From NCBI GenBank assembly GCA_903872345.1, contig CAIQKM010000034.1, forward strand, positions 1 to 48,638: a DNA stretch of 48,638 bases, in the 5' to 3' direction. The position numbers were made by a program, and so were the translations under genes. Positions 10,354-17,270 of this stretch are shown piece after piece (the stretch's first letter is position 1; each line of letters begins with the position of its first letter). The notes beneath the pieces are model-generated. The model was not told where the DNA came from. It did not search any database and saw only the letters and a program-made list of their open reading frames with translations. The DNA comes from an uncultured Verrucomicrobia subdivision 3 bacterium (GTDB taxonomy: Bacteria; Verrucomicrobiota; Verrucomicrobiia; Limisphaerales; UBA11358).

Positions 10354-10385
10354 AAACCGAACCTCGCCGAAATGTTTAAACCGAA
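10354..10385 (+). repeat. Direct repeat AAACCGAA upstream of the sigma-54 promoter
   Basis: AAACCGAA occurs at 10354-10361 and again at 10378-10385, start to start 24 bases, about 40-70 bases upstream of the -24 element. It could be an activator site, though known sigma-54 enhancers are usually inverted repeats located further upstream. It may also be chance. Confidence 0.25.
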
Positions 10386-10425
10386 AAAGCCCTGTAAAAC
10401 GTCCCCTATCAAAACCTGGTAAAGT

Positions 10426-10442
10426 TGGCACGAGGGCTGCTT
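10426..10442 (+). promoter_or_regulatory. Sigma-54 (RpoN) -24/-12 promoter
   Basis: TTGGCACGAGGGCTGCT (10426-10442) matches the consensus YTGGCACGRNNNTTGCW at every fixed position except one T, which is a C (10437). The invariant GG (10427-10428) and GC (10439-10440) are spaced exactly as required. Transcription would begin near 10452. The only features directly downstream are the structured RNA region and then mqnD. RpoN promoters need an enhancer-binding ATPase; none is encoded nearby. Confidence 0.65.
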
Positions 10443-10451
10443 ATTCATATT

Positions 10452-10730
10452 GCGGTTGGGTTGGAGTGTTGGAGTGGGGAATCAAGCCGGTTGAATGTCA
10501 GTGGGGACTTGGTTCAGCCGGTTTGGAGAAGACGAACAACTTCGTTGTTCGAAGTGAGGAGCAACGCACGCGCCCGTTAGGTTTGCCTGTAATAATGACT
10601 GCGACCAGGTAAAGGAGGTGGCAGCCCGTTACGGCCGGGTCAACGAGGCGCGTGCGTGTTAATTTTTAAGTGCAGAGCCAAGGAGGCAAGTTAAAGATCG
10701 GTGGTTTGTCTCGCGCCTTTCCGGGCCCTT
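10452..10730 (+). ncRNA. Unidentified structured RNA (free sRNA or mqnD leader)
   Basis: No credible protein is encoded between def and mqnD, but the + strand from the predicted sigma-54 start folds strongly. The 5' part is G/U-rich with a tandem repeat (TTGGAGTG twice, 10461-10476). Hairpin 1 is a 13-bp stem, 10483-10495 with 10512-10524. Hairpin 2 pairs CGAACAAC (10533-10540) with GTTGTTCG (10544-10551). Hairpin 3 is a rod of about 95 bases closed by ACGCACGCGCC (about 10564) against GGCGCGTGCGT (about 10648), with inner helices CGTT/AACG, GCC/GGC, TAA/TTA, CTGC/GCAG and ACC/GGT. Its apical loop contains TAAAGGAGGTG. The 3' end is unclear: CCGGGCCCTTTTTTC at 10721-10735 is only a weak terminator. 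I do not recognise an Rfam family; SRP, 6S, tmRNA and RNase P hallmarks are missing. Confidence 0.5.
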
Positions 10731-10789
10731 TTTTCATAAAGCCCTTTTCTGGTCGTGACACGGCCAAACGCCTTGTTTAACTTTTGTTG

Positions 10790-11650
10790 ATGCAAGCAGC
10801 GACATCAACGATTTTGACCCTCGGCCACTCGCCTGATCCCGACGACGCCTTCATGTTCTATGCCCTGGCGAAGGATTTGATTCCCACGCACGGCTTTCAA
10901 TTTCAGCACATCCTCCAGGACATTCAGACCCTGAATGAACGCGCCACGCGCGGCGAACTGGATATTACGGCCGTGAGCATTCACGCCTACGCCTATGTGA
11001 GCGATAAATACGCCTTGCTGCCCAGCGGCGCCAGCATGGGCGACGGCTACGGCCCCATGATCGTGGGCAAACAGAAATATTCCCGCGAAGAACTCCTGAC
11101 CAAAAAAATCGCCGTCCCCGGCACCATGACCAGTGCCTTTCTGGCCCTCCAACTCTGGCTGGGCAAGAGCGCCAGGGAATTTAACTACGTAGTGGTTCCA
11201 TTCGACCAGATTTTCCAAGCCGTCAACTCCGGCGTCGCCGATGTGGGTCTCATCATCCATGAAGGCCAGCTGACTTACCAAAACGAAGGCCTCGTAGTCT
11301 CCGTGGATCTCGGCGTCTGGTGGGGCCAGGAAAACAACGGTCTGCCCCTGCCCCTCGGCGGCAACGTCATTCACAAAAAGCATGCCCCGGCGACCCGCAA
11401 GCAGATTTCCGACACGCTCACCGCCAGCATCCAATACAGCCTCGACCACCGGCCCGAAGCCGTGCTGCACGCGCTCCAGTATGCCCGCGACATGGGCCGT
11501 GACCTCGCCGACAAATTTGTGGGCATGTATGTGAATCACTGGACCATTGATTACGGCGACAAGGGGCGCGAAAGCATCCGCCGTTTCCTCGGCCAGGCCT
11601 TTGAGCGCGGCCTCATCCCGCACCGGCAGGAGCTGGAGTTTGTCCAATGA
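10790..11650 (+). CDS. mqnD: 1,4-dihydroxy-6-naphthoate synthase (futalosine menaquinone pathway)
   Basis: MqnD converts cyclic de-hypoxanthine futalosine to 1,4-dihydroxy-6-naphthoate in the alternative menaquinone pathway. The 286-residue protein shows the family opening LGHSPDPDDAFMFYAL, the motif ELDITAVSIHAYAYV near residue 60, GYGPMIV near residue 88, and the family region VPFDQIFQAVNSGVADVGLIIHEGQ at about 140-165 (the fold is that of a periplasmic binding protein, but no signal peptide is present). Two in-frame TTG codons precede the ATG at 10790, which I take as the start. The other mqn genes are not in this window. It may share a transcript with the structured RNA upstream. A palindromic element separates it from nadA. 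Confidence 0.93.
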   Translation: MQAATSTILTLGHSPDPDDAFMFYALAKDLIPTHGFQFQHILQDIQTLNERATRGELDITAVSIHAYAYVSDKYALLPSGASMGDGYGPMIVGKQKYSREELLTKKIAVPGTMTSAFLALQLWLGKSAREFNYVVVPFDQIFQAVNSGVADVGLIIHEGQLTYQNEGLVVSVDLGVWWGQENNGLPLPLGGNVIHKKHAPATRKQISDTLTASIQYSLDHRPEAVLHALQYARDMGRDLADKFVGMYVNHWTIDYGDKGRESIRRFLGQAFERGLIPHRQELEFVQ

Positions 11651-11652
11651 GC

Positions 11653-11820
11653 CGTAGCGGCAGGCATCTTGCCAGCCGTAGAGCCGGTGCTTCCAGCCCG
11701 GCGGCATTGGCTCCGCCAGCATCAACGGAGGAACACTTGCCCGAGGTGGGCGGTTTCACGATTCCGCCTGGGCGGCAGGATGTCGTCCTCTACAGCAGGC
11801 AAGGATGCCCGCCGCTATCG
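11653..11820. repeat. Palindromic intergenic element with imperfect terminal inverted repeats
   Basis: AGCGGCAGGCATCTTGCC (11656-11673) is the near-perfect inverse of GGCAAGGATGCCCGCCGCT (11798-11816). The element of about 165 bases begins three bases after the mqnD stop and fills most of the mqnD-nadA gap. A 70-codon open frame across it is low-complexity and looks like chance. It resembles non-coding MITE- or REP-like repeats common between genes in Verrucomicrobiota. Confidence 0.7.
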
Positions 11821-11867
11821 TTTTTGACTGCATTTGACGCCACCCATTGGCAAAGTTAAGGTTTCCT

Positions 11868-12884
11868 ATGATAGACACCGTTGAACCGCAGCCACGCGCA
11901 GGGATGCCCCCCGCCCGGTTCGAGCCGCTTGCCCGTGAAATCTACGCACTCAAGAAGCAGCTCAACGCGGTGATTCTGGCCCACAACTATCAGGTGCCGG
12001 AAATTCAGGACATCGCCGACTTCACCGGCGACTCCCTGGGCCTCGCCCAACAGGCGGCCAAAACCGATGCCGATGTTATCGTCTTCTGCGGCGTCCATTT
12101 CATGGCGGAAACCGCCAAGATTTTGAACCCCAACAAAATCGTGGTGCTGCCGGACAAGGATGCCGGCTGCTCCCTCGAGGAAAGCTGCCCGGCCGACAAA
12201 CTGGCCGCCCTTCAGGCCACCAATCCCAATTTCTGGACGATTGCCTACATCAATTGCAGCGCGGCGGTCAAAGCCCTGTGCGACGTGATTGTGACCAGCG
12301 GCAACGCCGAAAAAATCGTCAATGCCGCGCCCAAGGACCGTGACCTGCTCTTCGTGCCGGATGAAAATCTCGGCCAATGGGTAATGGAACAGACCGGCCG
12401 CCCAATGACCCTGTGGAAAGGCAATTGCTACGCCCACGTGGAATTTCGCCGCGACCAGATCCTGAAGCTGCGCCAGCATTTCCCGGCTGCCAAAGTAGTA
12501 GTGCATCCGGAAAGCCTGCGCGAAGTCCGCGACCTGGCCGATGCCGTGTGCTCCACGGAAAAAATGATCACCTATTGCAAAAATGATCCCGCGAAGCAGT
12601 TCGTGATCGTTACCGAATCCGGCATCATTCACCGCATGCAGAAGGAATGTCCCGGCAAGGAGTTCCTCTGCGCCCCGAGCTTTGATGCGTTTAAACTGCC
12701 CACCGACGGCTGCCGCTGCAGCGAGTGCAAATTCATGAAAATGAACACACTCGAAAAAGTGCGCGACTGTATGAAAAATCTCGCCCCGCGCGTGGAATTA
12801 CCCGCTGAAATCATCCGCCGCGCCCGCCTGCCCATCGAACGGATGCTGGAAATCTCCGCCCGGCCGCTGGCAAACGCCGGTTAA
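11868..12884 (+). CDS. nadA: Quinolinate synthase
   Basis: Condenses iminoaspartate with dihydroxyacetone phosphate to quinolinate in NAD biosynthesis, using an oxygen-sensitive 4Fe-4S cluster. The 338-residue protein has VILAHNYQVPEIQDIADFTGDS near residue 36 and the three expected cluster cysteines in FCGVHFMAETAK, YINCSAAVKALCD and DGCRCSECKFMKMN. The frame extends to 11847, but AAGG seven bases before the ATG at 11868 favours that start (MIDTVEPQPRAG). The partner nadB is not nearby. It converges on the Pit transporter gene. Confidence 0.95.
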   Translation: MIDTVEPQPRAGMPPARFEPLAREIYALKKQLNAVILAHNYQVPEIQDIADFTGDSLGLAQQAAKTDADVIVFCGVHFMAETAKILNPNKIVVLPDKDAGCSLEESCPADKLAALQATNPNFWTIAYINCSAAVKALCDVIVTSGNAEKIVNAAPKDRDLLFVPDENLGQWVMEQTGRPMTLWKGNCYAHVEFRRDQILKLRQHFPAAKVVVHPESLREVRDLADAVCSTEKMITYCKNDPAKQFVIVTESGIIHRMQKECPGKEFLCAPSFDAFKLPTDGCRCSECKFMKMNTLEKVRDCMKNLAPRVELPAEIIRRARLPIERMLEISARPLANAG

Positions 12885-12914
12885 ACGAATCGGAACTGTC
12901 TCCTGTCCCGGCGG

Positions 12915-12939
12915 TAACGGCGGTCAAACACCGCTGTTA
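12915..12939. terminator. Hairpin between convergent nadA and pit
   Basis: TAACGGCGGT (12915-12924) pairs with ACCGCTGTTA (12930-12939), ten base pairs with one G-U, over a five-base loop. It lies in the 68-base gap between convergent genes, where a bidirectional terminator would be expected. There is no T-run, so intrinsic termination is uncertain. Confidence 0.4.
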
Positions 12940-12952
12940 GCACTCAGACAAA

Positions 12953-14053
12953 TTAAAGCCGCTCAATCACCTTCACAAACAGGCAAGCAATCACTGCGCT
13001 CACCGGCAGGGTGAAGGCCCAGGCCCAGAGAATACGTTCCACCACCGGCCATTTTAAGGCACTCCAGCGTTTGGCTGCTCCCACGCCCATAATGGAAGTC
13101 GTAATCACGTGCGTGGTGGAAACCGGCATGCCCAGCAAGGCCGCCCCAAACAAAACGGAAGCGCCCGCCGTTTCCGCCGCAAAACCATGGACCGGCTGGA
13201 GTTTCACCATTTTGTGTCCGAGCGTCTTGATGATCCGCCAGCCACCCAGCGCCGTGCCCGCCGCCATCGTCAACGCGCAAAGAATTTTGATCCACAAAGC
13301 GATGTCCAGGGTTTTACCCGGCAGCGGCTCAGCCGTCTTCAGGAAGCCCAGCCAGTCGGGCAAGGTGTCAAATACCCCGCCCTTGGTGGCTGATACCAGG
13401 GCCAGCGCAATGATCCCCATCGTCTTCTGCGCATCGTTCGTACCATGACTGAATCCCATGTAACCGGAACTGAAAAGCTGCAAAACGCCAAACGTGCGCG
13501 AAACCGTCCGAGGTCGCCATTTTTGCAACGTGATGTAAAGCAGGGCCATGATCACAAAAGCGATCATAAATCCCAGCACCGGTGAAATGATCATCGGAAT
13601 CACCACCTTGAACAATACTCCGCCACCGGTCCACCAATGCTTGCCCGCTTCCGGCATTTTGCACCAGATGATCGCGTGCCAGTTGCCATGAGCCGCCCCG
13701 TAGGCCGCTCCCATCAAACCGCCAATCAAAGCATGGCTGGAGCTGGAGGGCAGTCCGAAATACCAAGTCAGCAGATTCCAAAAGATCGCCGCCAGCAAGG
13801 CGCAGATCAGCATCTGGGAAGCCATCCCCGGCGGAATCAACCCGGCATCCACGATGCCGGAGGCAATTGTTTTGGCCACGGCCGCCCCCACCATCGCTCC
13901 CAGCAGATTCGTTATGGTGGCCAGCAGAATGGCCTGCCGCGGCGTAAGCACCTTGGTGCCCACCACCGTGGCAATGGCATTGGCCGTGTCATGAAAACCG
14001 TTGGTGTACGTGAAAATCAACGCCACCAGAATGACGGTAAAGACCAGAAACAT
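12953..14053 (-). CDS. pit: Low-affinity inorganic phosphate transporter, PiT family
   Basis: A 366-residue inner-membrane permease that carries phosphate, usually as a metal-phosphate complex, with protons or sodium. Both copies of the duplicated signature are visible: TNGFHDTANAIATVVGT near the N-terminus (about 18-34) and GFSHGTNDAQKTMGIIALAL near residue 200. GLPSSSSHALIGG and GMPVSTTHVITTSI are the matching paired re-entrant segments. Around ten hydrophobic segments are present. It lies four bases downstream of the DUF47 gene, which is the usual order for this transporter and its accessory protein. Confidence 0.94.
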   Translation of the reverse strand: MFLVFTVILVALIFTYTNGFHDTANAIATVVGTKVLTPRQAILLATITNLLGAMVGAAVAKTIASGIVDAGLIPPGMASQMLICALLAAIFWNLLTWYFGLPSSSSHALIGGLMGAAYGAAHGNWHAIIWCKMPEAGKHWWTGGGVLFKVVIPMIISPVLGFMIAFVIMALLYITLQKWRPRTVSRTFGVLQLFSSGYMGFSHGTNDAQKTMGIIALALVSATKGGVFDTLPDWLGFLKTAEPLPGKTLDIALWIKILCALTMAAGTALGGWRIIKTLGHKMVKLQPVHGFAAETAGASVLFGAALLGMPVSTTHVITTSIMGVGAAKRWSALKWPVVERILWAWAFTLPVSAVIACLFVKVIERL

Positions 14054-14057
14054 GCGC

Positions 14058-14687
14058 TCAGGAGTTTTTCAGGACAATTTGGGAAATGACATTGCCAACG
14101 TCCCGGCAACGGTCGATCACCTTTTCCAGCAACTCATAGAGATCCTTCAATACAATCACTTTCAAGGCCTCGTGCCGGCCACTAAACAGATCCCGGTATA
14201 GTTCCATGATCGCCTTGTCCGCTTCGCCTTCAACTTGTTGCAACCGGTCATTCCACTTCTTTACCTCATCCAGATTCGCGCCCTTGCGCAGACTTTTCAC
14301 AAGATTCAAGACACATTCGCTGCCCTGCTCAATCAGCCCGACCTGTTTGGAAAAATCCATCCCCTGGGTCAGATGCGGTGCCAGCAAAACGCGTTCGCCA
14401 AACTTTTCCGCCGTCTTGGGAATCCGGTACAGCGCCAGTGAAAGCGCCTCGATATCCTCCCGCTCCAGCGCCGTGATAAAAGTGGTGTAAACCGCGTTCC
14501 GGATCTGCGAAGTGATCTCCTTGTCCTTGCGCCGGGAGAGTGCAAACGCTTCCAATTCCACCGGCTTCTCCAGCGACTTGGTCAGCGCAACCAGCGCCTG
14601 CACACTCTTATGGGCTTCCAGGGCACTGGCTTCCAGCAAACCAAAAAACATGTCCTCTTTGCCGAGGAGCTTTTGCAGCGAAAACAT
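14058..14687 (-). CDS. DUF47/PhoU-like accessory protein of the Pit transporter
   Basis: A 209-residue all-helical protein of the DUF47 (PhoU-like, TIGR00153) family. The N-terminal FSLQKLLGKEDMFFGLLEASA and the metal-binding-type pattern EREDIEALSLALYRIPKTAE near residue 95 support the call. These proteins are encoded with Pit permeases and probably modulate their activity. It is the promoter-proximal gene of a two-gene unit with pit. Its start faces the porin gene across a 173-base region that holds the Pho-box-like repeats. Confidence 0.9.
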   Translation of the reverse strand: MFSLQKLLGKEDMFFGLLEASALEAHKSVQALVALTKSLEKPVELEAFALSRRKDKEITSQIRNAVYTTFITALEREDIEALSLALYRIPKTAEKFGERVLLAPHLTQGMDFSKQVGLIEQGSECVLNLVKSLRKGANLDEVKKWNDRLQQVEGEADKAIMELYRDLFSGRHEALKVIVLKDLYELLEKVIDRCRDVGNVISQIVLKNS

Positions 14688-14773
14688 ATGGATGGATGAT
14701 CGTCAAATTTTGGAATTAAACCGCCCGGATTTTGCAAATTTTTCACCCATGCTTCAAGGTGGAAAAAAGGTTG

Positions 14774-14824
14774 TTGTAACACAATTGTAACATTGACGAC
14801 CTATTAATGTCACAATAGTGTCAC
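14774..14824. promoter_or_regulatory. Two tandem Pho-box-like elements
   Basis: TTGTAAC occurs at 14774-14780 and 14785-14791. ATGTCAC and GTGTCAC occur at 14807-14813 and 14818-14824. Each pair is two 7-bp direct repeats separated by 4 bases, the 11-bp period of PhoB/PhoP sites. The two pairs start 33 bases apart, exactly three periods, so all four repeats lie on the same helix face. TATTAA (14802-14807) lies ten bases after the first pair, the spacing expected for a -10 element of a PhoB-activated rightward promoter. The region sits between the pit and porin-pst operons. Confidence 0.75.
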
Positions 14825-14860
14825 ATTCTGACGACGGTTCCTGACAACAAAAACTCATCA

Positions 14861-16282
14861 ATGATCAAAAACCATAAAAAAACGAAACTGGCATTCATTG
14901 CCGGAGCCACCACCCTCGCCGCGCTGGCCCCTTCGGCCCACGCCCAATCTTCCGATGCGCTGATTGACAAGCTCGTGGACAAGGGCATTTTGACGGTGAA
15001 CGAAGCCAAGGATTTGCGCGACGACGCTGATAAGGATTACAAGACTGCTTTCCAGGCCAAAACCGGCATGCCCGACTGGGTGACCGGTTATAAGATCGGC
15101 GGCGATTTCCGCGGCCGTTTTGATGAGATGACGACCTCCAATCCCGGCCTGCCTTCCACCGCCCCCACCCCGACCACCGGCATGGACCGCCTGCGCTTCC
15201 GTTACCGCCTGCGTTTCGGCATCACCGTCAACATGCAGGACAACCTCGAAGCCGGCTTCCGCCTCGGCAGCGGCGACGTCAAAGGCAACGGCGGCACCCC
15301 GCTATCCGCCAACACCACCTTGAGTCAGGACTTCACCAAGAAGCCGATTTATATTGATGCCGCCTACGGCAAATGGACGCCCGTCAATGCCGGTGCCTGG
15401 ATGCTATCCACCACCATCGGCAAAATGGACAGTCCGTTCAAGGTCACCCCGATGATTCTGGACCCGGATATCACCCCCGAAGGCGCGGCTCTACAGGCCG
15501 GATATTCCTTCAACGACAATCAGTCGCTGGCCTTTAACAGCGGTGCGTTTGTGCTGAACGACTCCTATCTGTCCAGCCCCTCTTCCACGGTTACCGGCAG
15601 CTCCGAAGTTCCCTTCATGTACGGCGCTCAGCTCCTCTGGAATGCCAAATGGTCGGACAAGTGGTCCACCACCCTCGGCGGCGGCGCCTTCGCGACCGTC
15701 AACAACCAGAATCTGAGCATTAACGACATTGGCTATTCTCTGGCCACTCAGGGCAACACCCGTGATGCCTTTGGCAATCTGGTGTACAACTACACGCCGG
15801 TGGTCGCCGACGCCAGCGTGACCTACACCGCCGACACCTTCCCGTTTTACACGGGCGCCTTCCCCATCACCGCCTCGGTTGAATTCATGGATAACACCAG
15901 CGCCCCGCGTGCCAACAACGGCTATTGGGCGGGTGTAACCTTCGGCAAATCGGGCACCAAGCACACGTGGGATCTGACCTACCGCTACGAGTATCTCGGC
16001 GGCGACGCCTGGTATGACCAGTTGGTGGATGACGACAATGTTGGCTATTACCTGAACAAGCCGCTGGCCGCCGGCGGAGCATCAACCGTTTCCGGCAGCG
16101 CCGTCGGCTACCAAGGTGGCACCAATGTTAAAGGACACTATGTCCGGTTAAATTACTCCGTGACCGATTCTGTCACCCTGACGCTTGCCTGCTACATCAA
16201 TACCCTGATTAACAGCCAGAACGGCAATGACCCGCAAAACAACGCCATGCATTTCATGCTGGACGCCATGTGGAAATTCTAA
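14861..16282 (+). CDS. Putative phosphate-island porin
   Basis: A 473-residue outer-membrane protein. A signal peptide ends at AHAQ (about residue 28). A short N-terminal segment, SDALIDKLVDKGILTVNEAK, is typical of the putative-porin family (Porin_5-like) and precedes the barrel. Alternating amphipathic strands rich in Tyr, Trp and Gly follow, and the protein ends in MWKF with a terminal Phe, the classic recognition signal for barrel assembly. It is the first gene of the porin-pstS-pstC-pstA-pstB-phoU series and is preceded by Pho-box-like repeats, so it probably serves phosphate uptake as OprP does in Pseudomonas. That role is inferred from context. Confidence 0.87.
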   Translation: MIKNHKKTKLAFIAGATTLAALAPSAHAQSSDALIDKLVDKGILTVNEAKDLRDDADKDYKTAFQAKTGMPDWVTGYKIGGDFRGRFDEMTTSNPGLPSTAPTPTTGMDRLRFRYRLRFGITVNMQDNLEAGFRLGSGDVKGNGGTPLSANTTLSQDFTKKPIYIDAAYGKWTPVNAGAWMLSTTIGKMDSPFKVTPMILDPDITPEGAALQAGYSFNDNQSLAFNSGAFVLNDSYLSSPSSTVTGSSEVPFMYGAQLLWNAKWSDKWSTTLGGGAFATVNNQNLSINDIGYSLATQGNTRDAFGNLVYNYTPVVADASVTYTADTFPFYTGAFPITASVEFMDNTSAPRANNGYWAGVTFGKSGTKHTWDLTYRYEYLGGDAWYDQLVDDDNVGYYLNKPLAAGGASTVSGSAVGYQGGTNVKGHYVRLNYSVTDSVTLTLACYINTLINSQNGNDPQNNAMHFMLDAMWKF

Positions 16283-16335
16283 ACTTCACCAAATCGTAAC
16301 AAACAAAATAGAAACATTTCATACAATATATCCTC

Positions 16336-17178
16336 ATGAAGAAATTGTTGTTCATCGCCGCCTTGGCCGTAGCCACTACGGCCAGCGCCCTGGCTGGAAA
16401 CATTACGGTCAAAGGTTCTGATACCCTGCTCATTCTCGCTCAGAAGTGGGCTGAAGTTTACATGGGCCAGCATGCGGACACCAAAATCCAAGTCACTGGC
16501 GGCGGCTCCGGCATCGGCTTTGCCGCTTTGCAAAACCAGACCACGGATTTGTGCGACGCCTCCCGCAAGGCCAAGCCCGGCGAAATTGCCAACTGCATCA
16601 AGGCCTTTAGCGCCCGCCCCACGGAATACAAGGTGGCGGTTGACGGACTCTCGGTTTATGTGAATACCGAAAGCCCCATTAAGGAGCTGTCCCTGGCGCA
16701 ACTCAGCGACATCTTCACCGGCAAAGCCAAAAACTGGAAAGATGTCGGCGGTCCCGATCTGCCCATCACCCTGTACAGCCGTGAAAACAGCTCCGGCACC
16801 TATGAGTTCTTCAAGGAACACGTGCTGAAGGGCCAGGACTTCGCGGCCAGTGCCCAGACCATGCCCGGCACGGCGGCCATCATTCAGGCCGTTTCCAAGG
16901 ACAAGGGCGGCATTGGTTACGGCGGTGCCGGTTATGGTGCCGGCGCCAAGCACCTGCTGATCAAGAAAGATGACAACTCCCCGGCCATTGATCCGACCGA
17001 AGAAAACGTCATCAAAGGCACCTATCCCATCTGGCGCTACCTGTATGTTTACGTAAATCCGGCGCTCGACAAAGGTGAGATCGGCACCTATCTGAACTGG
17101 ATTCGTAGCGATGAAGGCCAGAAAATCGTCAAGGATGTGGGTTATTTCCCGCTTCCGGCCAACCTGCGCAGCAATTGA
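16336..17178 (+). CDS. pstS: Phosphate ABC transporter substrate-binding protein
   Basis: A 280-residue periplasmic phosphate-binding protein of the short PstS type. A signal peptide (MKKLLFIAALAVATTASALA) leads into ITVKGSDTLLILAQKWAE. The phosphate-contacting motifs include TGGGSGIGFAAL near residue 54 and SRENSSGTYEFFKEHV near residue 152. It delivers phosphate to the PstCA channel. The porin gene ends 53 bases upstream and pstC starts 92 bases downstream. No separate Pho box was seen in the porin-pstS gap. Confidence 0.96.
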   Translation: MKKLLFIAALAVATTASALAGNITVKGSDTLLILAQKWAEVYMGQHADTKIQVTGGGSGIGFAALQNQTTDLCDASRKAKPGEIANCIKAFSARPTEYKVAVDGLSVYVNTESPIKELSLAQLSDIFTGKAKNWKDVGGPDLPITLYSRENSSGTYEFFKEHVLKGQDFAASAQTMPGTAAIIQAVSKDKGGIGYGGAGYGAGAKHLLIKKDDNSPAIDPTEENVIKGTYPIWRYLYVYVNPALDKGEIGTYLNWIRSDEGQKIVKDVGYFPLPANLRSN

Positions 17179-17270
17179 TTGATCGCCTGTTCCTCCAACG
17201 ATCCATCCCGGCGGGCGGCAGCGGAATGCCTGATTGTGGTTTCCGCGCCGCCCGCTAAACTTTTTCGCCC

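Noticed and set aside
10564..10658. Bacterial small SRP (4.5S) RNA
   Set aside because: Length, rod shape and the words CCAGG and GGCAGCC suggest it, but the GGAA tetraloop and its closing stem are missing; the apical loop is a Shine-Dalgarno sequence.
10452..10730. 6S RNA, tmRNA or RNase P RNA
   Set aside because: No tag reading frame with acceptor end, no RNase P core words, and no clear open-bubble 6S layout.
10669..10780. 36-codon frame starting GTG upstream of mqnD
   Set aside because: The AAGGAGG lies inside the frame after the GTG, composition is unremarkable and it spans the weak terminator; probably chance.
11647..11859. 70-residue protein between mqnD and nadA
   Set aside because: The frame is made of the palindromic element and has no protein character.
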